NCBI GenBank assembly: GCA_046498365.1
Contig: JAWOAV010000020.1
Span: 1-15,665 of the forward strand
Length of the DNA stretch: 15,665 bases
Direction: 5' to 3'
Source: B1SED10-16 sp046498365
Lineage (GTDB): Bacteria; Desulfobacterota; Desulfobacteria; Desulfobacterales; Desulfosalsimonadaceae
Shown: positions 1-6,960 of the stretch, one piece after another
Layout: each line of letters starts with the position of its first letter
Position numbering within the stretch: position 1 is the stretch's first letter
Position numbers and translations under genes: made by a program
The notes under the pieces: model-generated
What the model saw: only the letters and a program-made list of their open reading frames with translations
The model's database searches: none
Told to the model about the DNA's origin: nothing

Positions 1-236
1 GCTATGAAAAACGCCCTGTTCCTGCTCAATCGCCTCAGGCACTTTGATCGATAGGTCATTCAACGAGAATCGGTATGAAAGAAATGGCTTCCGAATGCCG
101 GCGGATAGGGTTTAACAGGAGTTTCAGAGATAAACAGCAAAAAAGCTATAGAGTCCCGCGAAGTGGGCATTTATACCGACACAGGCTGTAAGACCCCACC
201 GGCATCTACCCGGAAGACAAAACATAGCAAATAATT
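1..236. other. Left-edge region with no assignable gene
   Basis: No convincing gene is visible here. The plus strand is open from the window edge to a TAG at 52-54, and the minus strand is also open over 1-60, so either could be the tail or head of a gene outside the window; too little is present to choose. A 38-codon plus-strand frame at 75-191 has no ribosome site and no clear codon bias. The stretch lies downstream of the kinase-receiver gene, but I see no hairpin followed by a T tract that would serve as its terminator. Confidence 0.5.
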
Positions 237-1553
237 TCACTTATACTCGCAACGGACTGTCTTGTAAATGGTCTGCAGCAGTTGACTTGAAGAAACCGAC
301 TTGCTTATAAATTGTTCAGCGCCAGCTTGTTGCATTTTCTGCACGAGCTGATCATCATCATACATTGACAAACCGATGATGCACACTTCGGGCCTTTCAG
401 CCTTGATAATCCGCGTGGCTTCCACACCGTTCAGCCCGGGCATAGAGACATCCATCAACACGAGATCAAGGCTTAAATCCCGTACTTTCTCAACGGCTTC
501 CCATCCATTGGACGCCTGTCCTGCGACATGGATTTCCGGGTGTTTACGGAGTATCGTACTCAAGGCCTGACGCATCACCTTGTGATCGTCTACAATCAGA
601 ACGCGGATGTTTTCATCTGCAGAAGCATCAATCGCCCTGTTCCGTGGCCTGGGCGCTTTGCTGAGCCCGGGGTCGCCTGGTATTTTTTCCCTGGTTTTTG
701 GCAAAGGGATCGTCAGCGTGAAACAGCTGCCCTGGCCAGGAGCACCTTTGATTGTCAGCTCACCGCCCATAAACTGAGCGCGTTCCCGCAGGCATAGCAG
801 TCCAAGGCCGTTTTTTGCAGAAAAGGACTTTAGATCGGCGTTAAATCCGATTCCCTGATCGCTTACGGCTATAAATAGGCGGCCATCTGAGTTTGAAAGG
901 CTGACTCTCGCATTTTTTACACCCGCATGCTTAACCGAGTTAAATAATAGTTCCTGCACTGCCCGGAAAAGGAATATCTTAAAAGTTTCGTTCTCAAAGC
1001 AAGCCTCCGTGTCAATTTCAAGCTGCACGACAAATCCGAACCGTTCTTTGAGATGTTGGGCCAGCCATTCCAGAGCGACAGATAGTCCTGAGTGACTCAG
1101 CACCGGGGGACTCAGCTCTTGCGAGAGGCTGCATGTTTTGGCAAGACAATCCTTTAGCAATCCTTCAATCTTAATTAAGATGGGGTCATTGGACGCATAT
1201 TGGTCAACCGATTGCAACTGCAGTTTGGCACTGGCCAAATGCTGTTGCAGGTCATCGTGAAGAATCTGGGCGATTCTCCTTCGCTCACGCTCTTCCGCCT
1301 CGAGCAGTTCCCCAGCCATGGCCTGAAGCTGCATCGCCCTGGCCTCGGCCAATTCTGTGCGCTCAGCCACCTGGCGTTCGAGTTCAGCTTGAAATGCCCG
1401 TGCGCGCTCTTCAGCGCTGCGTTCCCGGACAAAGGCAATATCCTCCCGCCCGAGGACCGCGTCCACCTCAGAGCCCTTGAGTGCCGCAATCAACTCTTCT
1501 GCCCGGGCCAGTCGAGCTTCAAGCTCCTCATAGGATGGCCTGGGTTCATTCAT
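237..1553 (-). CDS. Soluble histidine kinase fused to a C-terminal receiver domain
   Basis: The 438-residue protein is a hybrid two-component protein. Residues 1-40 resemble the short leader often found before PAS domains (SEVDAV at 28-33), but no PAS, HAMP or membrane segment follows. Instead a charged helix, probably a coiled coil, runs over about 45-95. The NarL-type dimerisation/phosphoacceptor helix (HisKA_3) follows with RRRIAQILHDD, making H99 the likely phosphorylated histidine. The HATPase domain shows an N box (ELLFNSVKHA, N205), DQGIGF at 232-237 and GLGLLCLRERA at 249-259. After a linker (about 287-314) a receiver domain has the acidic pair D322/D323, phosphoacceptor D368 in LMDVSMPGLNG, and K418. 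There is no DNA-binding domain after it. The ATG overlaps the kaiB stop as ATGA, and AAGGGG lies about 9 bases upstream, so the start is secure. From position it is probably the output of the KaiC/KaiB pair; the H99-to-D368 transfer and the downstream partner are inference. Confidence 0.93.
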   Translation of the reverse strand: MNEPRPSYEELEARLARAEELIAALKGSEVDAVLGREDIAFVRERSAEERARAFQAELERQVAERTELAEARAMQLQAMAGELLEAEERERRRIAQILHDDLQQHLASAKLQLQSVDQYASNDPILIKIEGLLKDCLAKTCSLSQELSPPVLSHSGLSVALEWLAQHLKERFGFVVQLEIDTEACFENETFKIFLFRAVQELLFNSVKHAGVKNARVSLSNSDGRLFIAVSDQGIGFNADLKSFSAKNGLGLLCLRERAQFMGGELTIKGAPGQGSCFTLTIPLPKTREKIPGDPGLSKAPRPRNRAIDASADENIRVLIVDDHKVMRQALSTILRKHPEIHVAGQASNGWEAVEKVRDLSLDLVLMDVSMPGLNGVEATRIIKAERPEVCIIGLSMYDDDQLVQKMQQAGAEQFISKSVSSSQLLQTIYKTVRCEYK

Positions 1554-1876
1554 CTTGCAGGCCCCTTGTAATGCAACAACGCCAGGATCCGTTTTGTATC
1601 GCTCAGGTTGCCCAGTATGGTTAATTGGGGCTCGGGATTTATCCGCACCAGCGCGGGGGTAGCCAGGATATTGTATTGCAGGGCGGTTTGGAAATTGTCA
1701 AGCACATCGATCACCTCGTATTCAACCGGCCCGTCAATTCTCTCGCATAGATGTTTCATGTTTTGGCGGGCCTGCAGGGAATTGGGTTCATTGCCCACCA
1801 CGAAAAGAATAAACCGCGGGGGCTGGCCCCAGGAAGCCCGCTCTTGAAAGGGATTGTTTTTGTCGAGAGCCGTCAT
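1550..1876 (-). CDS. kaiB: KaiB-like clock protein
   Basis: KaiB is a small thioredoxin-like, fold-switching protein that binds KaiC. From the ATG at 1876 the product is 108 residues, close to the usual KaiB length. Family marks visible are the first strand and turn FILFVVGNEPNS at 22-33, YEVIDVLDN at 53-61, ILATPALVRINP at 70-81 (the cis-proline ATP motif of the thioredoxin-like fold) and LGNLSD at 88-93. A longer frame upstream (to 1954) lies wholly inside kaiC and lacks KaiB similarity. The start at 1876 forms a TAATG overlap with the kaiC stop, and GGGAG lies about 9 bases upstream, so translational coupling is expected. It differs from the N-terminal KaiB-like domain of SasA kinases in being a free-standing protein. 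Confidence 0.92.
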   Translation of the reverse strand: MTALDKNNPFQERASWGQPPRFILFVVGNEPNSLQARQNMKHLCERIDGPVEYEVIDVLDNFQTALQYNILATPALVRINPEPQLTILGNLSDTKRILALLHYKGPAR

Positions 1877-3408
1877 TATATACTCTCCCAGGTACGCGGA
1901 TGAATTGCAGGAGACCCCTGTTCCCCCTTCAGATCCGATCCTGGAGGCCCGCACTCTTCAAACGGCTCCAGAAGAACAATTCCCTGATTGGTGATCGTAA
2001 ATTCATGATATTGATTCGAGTGGGCCATGCCGCGCGATTTGACAACTACAAGCAGGCGGCCGATTTCGGCGCCTTTGGGCACGTAGCGCAGCAGAAGCAG
2101 GGCGTCCACGAGCGAAGAGATGCCCAGGTTGCTGCTTTTTTCTATATTTATCGCACTGCCGCTCCCCTGATTGCTCATCAGGGACGTGATGCCGCGTTCC
2201 TTGCAGGTGTTGACCAGCCGCATAATATATTCGAAAGCTGCCTGCGGTGTGCCGATTCGCAGCGTCGCCGAGACCGCGTCCACCAAAACATGATCCGGTT
2301 CAAATTGTTCAATTGCCTGAAAGACCCGGAAAAAATGTTCCTCGGCCCCCATGGACTCAGGCAGGTCTGTGATCATTTGCATTGTTCCGTCCCTGAAGAA
2401 AGGGTCCAGGTCAATGTTGATGCTTGACATGGCGCTCATCATGGCTTCGGCGGATTCCTCGAAGTTGACGAACAGCACTTTTTCCCCGCGCTTGCAGGCC
2501 GCCTCGACAAAGGTCGATAGCAGGGTGGTTTTTCCGGTACCGGCGCCTCCCGTGACAAGTATGCTGGATGCACGTCGATAACCGCCGCCCAGAACCTCGT
2601 CTATTTCCGGCCTGCCGCTTGAGATCGGTTTACCCAGGGGGGCGTGTTTCAGACCCATCGTGCTGATGGGCAGCAGGAAAAGGCCGCCCTGGCTGATAAT
2701 ATACGGGTATTCGTTGCTTCCGAAGCTCGACCCCCGGTATTTCGCCACTCGAAGTCGACGGGTGGCAATCTGCCCGTCTACCCGGGCGTCCATCTTGATC
2801 AGGCAGTCGGCCGCAAACTCCAGAAACCGGTGGCTGGTAAATGTATTGGTCTCGGGAATCATCCGGGCGGTGAGTATCGCTGAGATGGCTTTTTTATTCA
2901 ACCAGTCCGTCAGCTGGTAAAGCTCGTCCTGTTGTCGGGTGGAATCCTCGAAAACCCTCAGTATCACATCCATGGAATCAATGACCAGCCGGCGGGCATG
3001 CATAGCTTCAGACTTTCCCGCCAGTATCGCCAGCAGGCCATTGAGATTATATTCACCGGCGCGGATCACATCCGGGCCGGGCCGGGAATCGATAAGAAAC
3101 AGTTTACCGGTATCTTCGAGGCGCTGGAGATCCCAGCCCATGGACAGGGCATTTCTGCGCAGCTCGGACGCCCGTTCTTCAAAAGATGCGAAAATACAAG
3201 GTTCACCTGCCAGTGCGCTTCGATAGGCAAATTCAAGGCCTATTACGGTCTTGCCGGCACCGGGGCCGCCGACAACAGCCGTGATCCGGCCTTCGGGCAG
3301 CCCCCCTTCCAGGATTTCGTCAAGTCCGGGAATGCGGGTGGCTACTTTGGGAATGGATTGAATCTGATCTGTGGGGATAAAATGGTTGGCGCGTATATGC
3401 TGGTTCAT
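1876..3408 (-). CDS. kaiC: KaiC-like double-domain RecA-fold ATPase/kinase
   Basis: KaiC proteins are hexameric ATPases whose second domain autophosphorylates and whose state is read by KaiB and kinases. This 510-residue protein has the full two-domain layout. The first domain has Walker A GGPGAGKT at 47-54, catalytic glutamates E77/E78 in FEER and Walker B LVIDS at 141-145. The second has Walker A GGAGTGKT at 287-294, glutamates E317/E318 and Walker B HVLVDA at 373-378. Length is like the cyanobacterial protein (519 residues). The phosphosite region reads LGISSLVDALLLL, so the Ser-Thr pair of cyanobacterial KaiC is Ser431-Ser432 here. No kaiA lies in the window, as in most non-cyanobacterial Kai loci. 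An in-frame TGA two codons before ATG 3408 fixes the earliest start; the ribosome site is weak. It is the first gene of an operon with kaiB and the kinase-receiver gene. Confidence 0.95.
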   Translation of the reverse strand: MNQHIRANHFIPTDQIQSIPKVATRIPGLDEILEGGLPEGRITAVVGGPGAGKTVIGLEFAYRSALAGEPCIFASFEERASELRRNALSMGWDLQRLEDTGKLFLIDSRPGPDVIRAGEYNLNGLLAILAGKSEAMHARRLVIDSMDVILRVFEDSTRQQDELYQLTDWLNKKAISAILTARMIPETNTFTSHRFLEFAADCLIKMDARVDGQIATRRLRVAKYRGSSFGSNEYPYIISQGGLFLLPISTMGLKHAPLGKPISSGRPEIDEVLGGGYRRASSILVTGGAGTGKTTLLSTFVEAACKRGEKVLFVNFEESAEAMMSAMSSINIDLDPFFRDGTMQMITDLPESMGAEEHFFRVFQAIEQFEPDHVLVDAVSATLRIGTPQAAFEYIMRLVNTCKERGITSLMSNQGSGSAINIEKSSNLGISSLVDALLLLRYVPKGAEIGRLLVVVKSRGMAHSNQYHEFTITNQGIVLLEPFEECGPPGSDLKGEQGSPAIHPRTWESI

Positions 3409-3841
3409 TGGTCAGCCTGTATCCATTTGCATTAATGATGGGGCAAAGAAGCCTATTGGTTAGCTTCTATAAAAAAAAAGATATGATAAAATTAATATTT
3501 TAAATCGAGAATGGGGGCAGAAAAAGTCAGCAGTATGAACCTGGAAAACCAGTTTCGAAAAGACCCGTGACTGTTGGGCCCAGTCTCACAATTGGTCGGG
3601 CTTTATTTTGCTTTCACAATGAAAATAAACCGGCAAGAACGCAAAGTCAAATAATCAACTGAGGTTTAAAAAAAAAAGCGCGGACTTCAAAAATGCAATA
3701 TGCGGATAGGACCCTCCCCTAATGCGGATTTCCGGGTAAAATAGATTTCCCGCTCTCTGTTTGCGACAATTATTCTTATGATTATTTTTTTTATTACTAT
3801 ACGTCGCTTCAATTGTAAAACCAAAATAATGGGGGGTAAAA
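3409..3841. other. AT-rich divergent intergenic region between kaiC and the lipoprotein gene
   Basis: This 433-base gap must hold the promoters of two divergent genes. It contains AT-rich runs at 3469-3505 and 3777-3800 and GGGGGG at about 3832-3837 that serves as the ribosome site of the lipoprotein gene. I find no pair of hexamers convincing enough to call a -35/-10 promoter, and no sigma-54 GG-N10-GC site. An 8-base palindrome TGGGCCCA at 3575-3582 and an AGAAGC/GCTTCT dyad at 3447-3468 are the only symmetric sites I noted. No coding sequence with the codon bias of the neighbours is apparent. Confidence 0.55.
3447..3468 (-). promoter_or_regulatory. Inverted repeat in the kaiC leader (possible operator or hairpin)
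   Basis: AGAAGC at 3447-3452 is the inverse complement of GCTTCT at 3463-3468, with a 10-base spacer. The centre lies about 50 bases upstream of the kaiC start, so it would sit in the promoter or leader of the kai operon. Six-base arms can arise by chance in an AT-rich gap. Regulatory function is inference. Confidence 0.25.
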
Positions 3842-4309
3842 ATGACCAATTATCGCTGGAGAATGATTTTTTTCGCTGTAATGTTTGCTTTCGTTATATT
3901 TGGCTTAGGCATGACCGGCTGCGGGGGGGACCAGGAACAGACGGAAATGGAGGATGTTCAGCAGGAAACGCAGGATGCTGCCGAGACGGTCAAGGAATAT
4001 GCCGGAGAACAGAAAGATGAGGTATTGGAGGAAGCCGAAGCGGCCCTTGAAAAAGCGGATGAGCAAATCGAGGAATTGAGCGCACAGCTTGAAGACAAAC
4101 AGGATGAGATGGATGCGGCCGCCCGGGAACAGGCCAATGAAACATTGGATGCGCTCAAGGAAAAAAGACAGGATCTGGCCGATGAAATAAATGACATGAA
4201 AGACACTTCGGATGACGCGCTGGGTGAAATGCAGCAAGGCTTCTGGGATGGCTATGAATCGCTGAAGGATTCCCTGGACGATGCGCGGCAAGAGATTGAG
4301 AGCCTTTGA
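3842..4309 (+). CDS. Small predicted lipoprotein with a long acidic coiled coil
   Basis: The 155-residue product starts with a basic N-terminus (MTNYRWR), a hydrophobic stretch over about 8-23 and then MTGC, so C27 could be the lipidated cysteine. The -3 residue is Met rather than the usual Leu, which makes the lipobox slightly weak. Residues 30-155 are almost wholly charged and alanine-rich, with Glu/Asp/Lys/Gln heptads and no proline, as in an extended coiled coil resembling periplasmic LEA-like or Lpp-like spacer proteins. GGGGGG lies about 5 bases before the ATG. It is divergent from kaiC and convergent with the glycosidase gene, only 5 bases apart. I do not recognise a named family; a cell-envelope structural or stress role is a guess. 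Confidence 0.8.
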   Translation: MTNYRWRMIFFAVMFAFVIFGLGMTGCGGDQEQTEMEDVQQETQDAAETVKEYAGEQKDEVLEEAEAALEKADEQIEELSAQLEDKQDEMDAAAREQANETLDALKEKRQDLADEINDMKDTSDDALGEMQQGFWDGYESLKDSLDDARQEIESL

Positions 4310-4314
4310 CCTGG

Positions 4315-6432
4315 TCATTCATGATTCGTGATTTTAAATGCGGCCGCTATTAAATCAGTGTGTGAAGATGATTTGCCCACGTAAATCCGGTATGACACAG
4401 CCTCGACAATCCACTTTGCATTCTTTTCGTCATAGAAGGAAAGCTGTCTTGCCGATAAAGTGAATTCAACCGCCCGGGTTTCTCCGGGTTTAAGGCGAAT
4501 TCGGCGGAACCCCTTCAACTCTTTATCCGGCCGGTCAATCGTGGCATTCGTGTATTCCACATAGAGTTGTACCACTTCATCGCCGGCCATGCTGCCGTTG
4601 TTGGTGATATCGATCGTGATTCCAAGGCTGCCGTCCATGCCGATTTCAGACGAATCCAGTCGAAGGTTGCTGTATGTAAATGTCGTGTAGCTCAGACCGA
4701 AACCAAAGGCGAATGCCGGTTCATGATGTTTTTTGTCCATCAGGCGGTAGCCGTGGTACAGGCCGTAGTCGATCGATTTCGCCTTCCTGTCGAAAAAGGG
4801 GAGCTGCGCGGCGGATCTTGGAAAGACGCACGGCAGTCTGCCGCCGGGGTTGACCTTGCCGAACAGGATATCGGCAATGGCATGCCCCCCCTCCATTCCC
4901 GGGTACCACGCCATCAGGATAGCCGGCGCCTTGTGCCGCCAGTTTTCGGTGACAATGGCGCTTCCGCCCATCAGGACCACCGCCGTACGGGGATTTGCCC
5001 GGACCACCCGGCCGATCAGGTCCTCGTCATGAGGGGTGAGGGTAAGAACATCCCGGTCCCCGCCCTTGGGGGGAAAAGGGAAATATTCGCCTTCCTGCCG
5101 GTGGGTATACCCGGCGACAATGATCACCATATCGGCATTTTGGGCAGCATGGGCCGCTGAGTTCAAATTGCTCCCCTTATGATGGATTATTTTGATTTCC
5201 GGGGAGACGGCGGCCCGGATGCCTTCCAGGACAGTGATCACATAGGGAGGGCGCACCATGCTGCTGCCGGTGTCGCCGATATTCTTTGCATGGGCGAGTT
5301 TTCCGATAATGGCGATCGTTTTCACTTTGGTGGCATCAATGGGGAGGAGCGGTTTATACTGATCTCCCATTGGATCGTTTTTAAGGAGGACCATTGATTT
5401 GACCGCCGCTTCCCGGGCAAGACGCCGGTGCGCCTCGCAGCCCACAGCATGCCGTCCGTAGCGGCTTGGTTCACCGATTTTTGCAAACCGGAGCTTCTGC
5501 CGCAAGATCCGCAACACCGCGTCATCTATGCGCTCTTCCGGGACCCGCCCTTTCCTGACCTGCCGCAACAGCCGCCTGCCGAAATGCCATGTAAAGGGCA
5601 TTTCGATGTCCATGCCGCCTGCTGCGGCCGCAACCGTATCCCGGATGCCGAGCAGAAAATCGGATATCACGAAACCGTCAAACCCCCACTCCTTCTTCAG
5701 GATTTCTGTGAGCAGACGGCGATTGTGGCCGCAGTGATTGCCGTTGACCCGGTTATAGGCGCTCATGACGGATGCGGCGCCTTCATCGATGCACCGCTTG
5801 AAGTGCGGCAAATAGACTTCTCTGAGGGCCCGCTCGTTGATCCGGACATCGACTGTAAATCTGGCGTTTTCCATACTGTTTGCCGCATAATGCTTGACGC
5901 AGGCCATCACATGCCGTTGCGCGCCGCGGACCATGGCGGCCCCCATCTCCCCCAGGTGATGCGGGTCTTCCCCGTAGGTTTCCTGGGCACGGCCCCAGGC
6001 CGGGTGCCGGAGAAGGTTGATGCAGACACCGCCATAAAAATTGGCCCCCTGAGACCGGGCCTCCACGCCGATGGCATCCCCGATCCGTTCTTCAAGATCC
6101 GGGTCCCAGGTCGCCCCCCGGGCCATTGCGACCGGAAAACAGGTGGACCGGTACATCACCACCCCTCGGGGGCCGTCGGAAAACCGGATCCCGGGGATGC
6201 CGAGTCGGCGGTTCTCCCCCGCCGGGTACGGCCGTTTGTTATACGCGAACAGGAGTCCCAGAATACCGGGAAACATTGGGATATCGCCGGACATCTGATC
6301 GATTTTTTCCGCCATAGTCATCTGCGAAAGAATCGCTCGTGCTTTTTCTTGAATCTGTTCGTCGGAAAGCGACTCCGTGGTCCAGGGCATGCCACGGGCC
6401 GAAATTTTTCCGTCGGTTTTCATCAAACTCAT
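4315..6432 (-). CDS. Glycoside hydrolase family 3 (beta-glucosidase/xylosidase-like)
   Basis: The 705-residue enzyme belongs to GH3, retaining exo-acting beta-glycosidases. Numbering from ATG 6432, the TIM-barrel part contains FSDGPRG at 84-90, KHYAANS at 180-186, SAYNRVNG at 224-231 and GFVISDF with nucleophile Asp258. The alpha/beta sandwich domain contains RQEGEYF at 445-451 and GGDR at 457-460, where Glu447 or Glu449 is the probable acid/base. The C-terminal FnIII-like domain (about 600-700) has GDEVVQLYV. There is no PA14 insert. I see no signal peptide, so it should act in the cytoplasm on imported oligosaccharides; substrate cannot be told from sequence. The frame stays open to 6534, but GGAGG at 6443-6439, six bases before ATG 6432, selects that start, and the extra upstream codons overlap another small frame. 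The 3' end converges with the lipoprotein gene, leaving no room for a separate terminator. Confidence 0.95.
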   Translation of the reverse strand: MSLMKTDGKISARGMPWTTESLSDEQIQEKARAILSQMTMAEKIDQMSGDIPMFPGILGLLFAYNKRPYPAGENRRLGIPGIRFSDGPRGVVMYRSTCFPVAMARGATWDPDLEERIGDAIGVEARSQGANFYGGVCINLLRHPAWGRAQETYGEDPHHLGEMGAAMVRGAQRHVMACVKHYAANSMENARFTVDVRINERALREVYLPHFKRCIDEGAASVMSAYNRVNGNHCGHNRRLLTEILKKEWGFDGFVISDFLLGIRDTVAAAAGGMDIEMPFTWHFGRRLLRQVRKGRVPEERIDDAVLRILRQKLRFAKIGEPSRYGRHAVGCEAHRRLAREAAVKSMVLLKNDPMGDQYKPLLPIDATKVKTIAIIGKLAHAKNIGDTGSSMVRPPYVITVLEGIRAAVSPEIKIIHHKGSNLNSAAHAAQNADMVIIVAGYTHRQEGEYFPFPPKGGDRDVLTLTPHDEDLIGRVVRANPRTAVVLMGGSAIVTENWRHKAPAILMAWYPGMEGGHAIADILFGKVNPGGRLPCVFPRSAAQLPFFDRKAKSIDYGLYHGYRLMDKKHHEPAFAFGFGLSYTTFTYSNLRLDSSEIGMDGSLGITIDITNNGSMAGDEVVQLYVEYTNATIDRPDKELKGFRRIRLKPGETRAVEFTLSARQLSFYDEKNAKWIVEAVSYRIYVGKSSSHTDLIAAAFKITNHE

Positions 6433-6599
6433 GCGCCCCCTCCGGCAAGGAACCCGGCGATAAACCCGTGCAGGTGGCTCCAGTAATGAATCAGCAGGAA
6501 CCAGGCCTTTGCCTCGCCGATGGCCTTGCCGCAAAGAGAATCCGCCCTTCCCTTTTTTTTGTCAAAAATTCGGCCATTATAATTAGTTGCATTTATCAA
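6429..6599 (-). CDS. Hidden small ORF upstream of the GH3 gene, start uncertain
   Basis: A minus-strand frame that stops at TGA 6431-6429, overlapping the GH3 ATG as ATGA, carries a stretch (about 6431-6540) with strong G/C bias at third codon positions like the neighbouring genes. Its C-terminal part includes GKAIGEAKAWFLLIHYWS followed by a Gly/Ala-rich end, suggesting a single membrane-associated helix. Without a frameshift it can start only at TTG 6599 (56 residues). The better-looking ATG at 6577 is in the -1 relative frame, and the two frames meet at a run of eight A bases (6560-6553 on the plus strand, T8). One more A, or a -1 slip there, would give a 49-residue protein. No ribosome site is visible at either start. 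It may be a real translationally coupled small protein or the tail of a truncated gene. I recognise no family. Confidence 0.4.
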   Translation of the reverse strand: MINATNYNGRIFDKKKGRADSLCGKAIGEAKAWFLLIHYWSHLHGFIAGFLAGGGA

Positions 6600-6618
6600 T
6601 AGACATGATGATCAGGAA

Positions 6619-6685
6619 GACCCCGTAGGGCACCCCTTGCGGGTGCCCTGAATCTATGCGCCCGCAAGGGGTGCCCCTACGGGGT
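6619..6685. repeat. REP-like GC-rich palindrome, copy 1
   Basis: The arm at 6619-6643 (GACCCCGTAGGGCACCCC plus TTGCGGG) is the inverse complement of 6661-6685 apart from one extra G. The arms flank a 17-base centre, and each side can also fold on itself, for example GGGCACCC pairing with GGGTGCCC. Each foot carries GTAG, the tetranucleotide typical of REP elements handled by TnpA-REP transposases. A related copy is at 7653-7710. No T tract follows on either strand, so a terminator role is not evident. Confidence 0.8.
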
Positions 6686-6754
6686 CAAATTCTGTGGGAA
6701 TATGTATCGTGTCTTTGCAAAAATGCAAAAATTAGTAATTGCACCAGTTATCAA

Positions 6755-6960
6755 ATGGCGGAAAAAGAAAGTTCACCCGAAAAACAAGGATATGATAAAA
6801 TTTCAATCCATTCAAGGAAGAATAGATCATCGAAAACACAAACGATATTCTGGTCCGGGCCATCCTGGAAGGGAATACCGCCGAACGTGAAAAACTTATT
6901 CTGCGGCCGACTACCAGACCTCAGGATACCCGATATCCACAAACGCCCTTTCTATCTTGA
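6755..6960 (+). pseudogene. Frame-broken remnant of a small gene
   Basis: Two plausible coding pieces lie in different plus-strand frames. From ATG 6755 the first frame gives MAEKESSPEKQGYDKIS and then loses coding character near 6820. From about 6826 another frame gives IIENTNDILVRAILEGNT followed by AEREKLIL, with a G/C-rich third position, and ends at TGA 6958-6960. One indel near 6815-6830 would join them into a protein of roughly 68 residues. The 3' end overlaps the tail of the convergent diiron gene, which makes the last residues suspect. No ribosome site precedes the ATG. I recognise no family; it may be the fossil of a small regulator or antitoxin-size protein, but that is only a guess. 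Confidence 0.3.

Noticed and set aside
1..54. Possible C-terminal end of a plus-strand gene
   Set aside because: Only 17 codons are visible and the opposite strand is equally open, so neither can be supported.
75..191. 38-codon plus-strand ORF near the left edge
   Set aside because: No ribosome site, no codon bias and no recognisable peptide.
1877..1954. Longer KaiB start at 1954
   Set aside because: The extra codons lie inside kaiC, are unlike KaiB, and the coupled ATG at 1876 has its own ribosome site.
3561..3600. Large operator around TGGGCCCA upstream of kaiC
   Set aside because: Only the 8-base core is truly symmetric; the flanking GTGA/TCAC matches are out of register.
5428..6486. 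Long plus-strand open frame (352 codons) opposite the GH3 gene
   Set aside because: It mirrors the GC-rich third positions of the GH3 gene, has proline/histidine/arginine-rich low-complexity text, no ribosome site and no recognisable domain, so it is an antisense shadow.
6433..6534. N-terminal extension of the GH3 protein to 6534
   Set aside because: A strong GGAGG lies six bases before ATG 6432, the extra residues are Arg-rich and unlike GH3, and another frame there has better codon bias.
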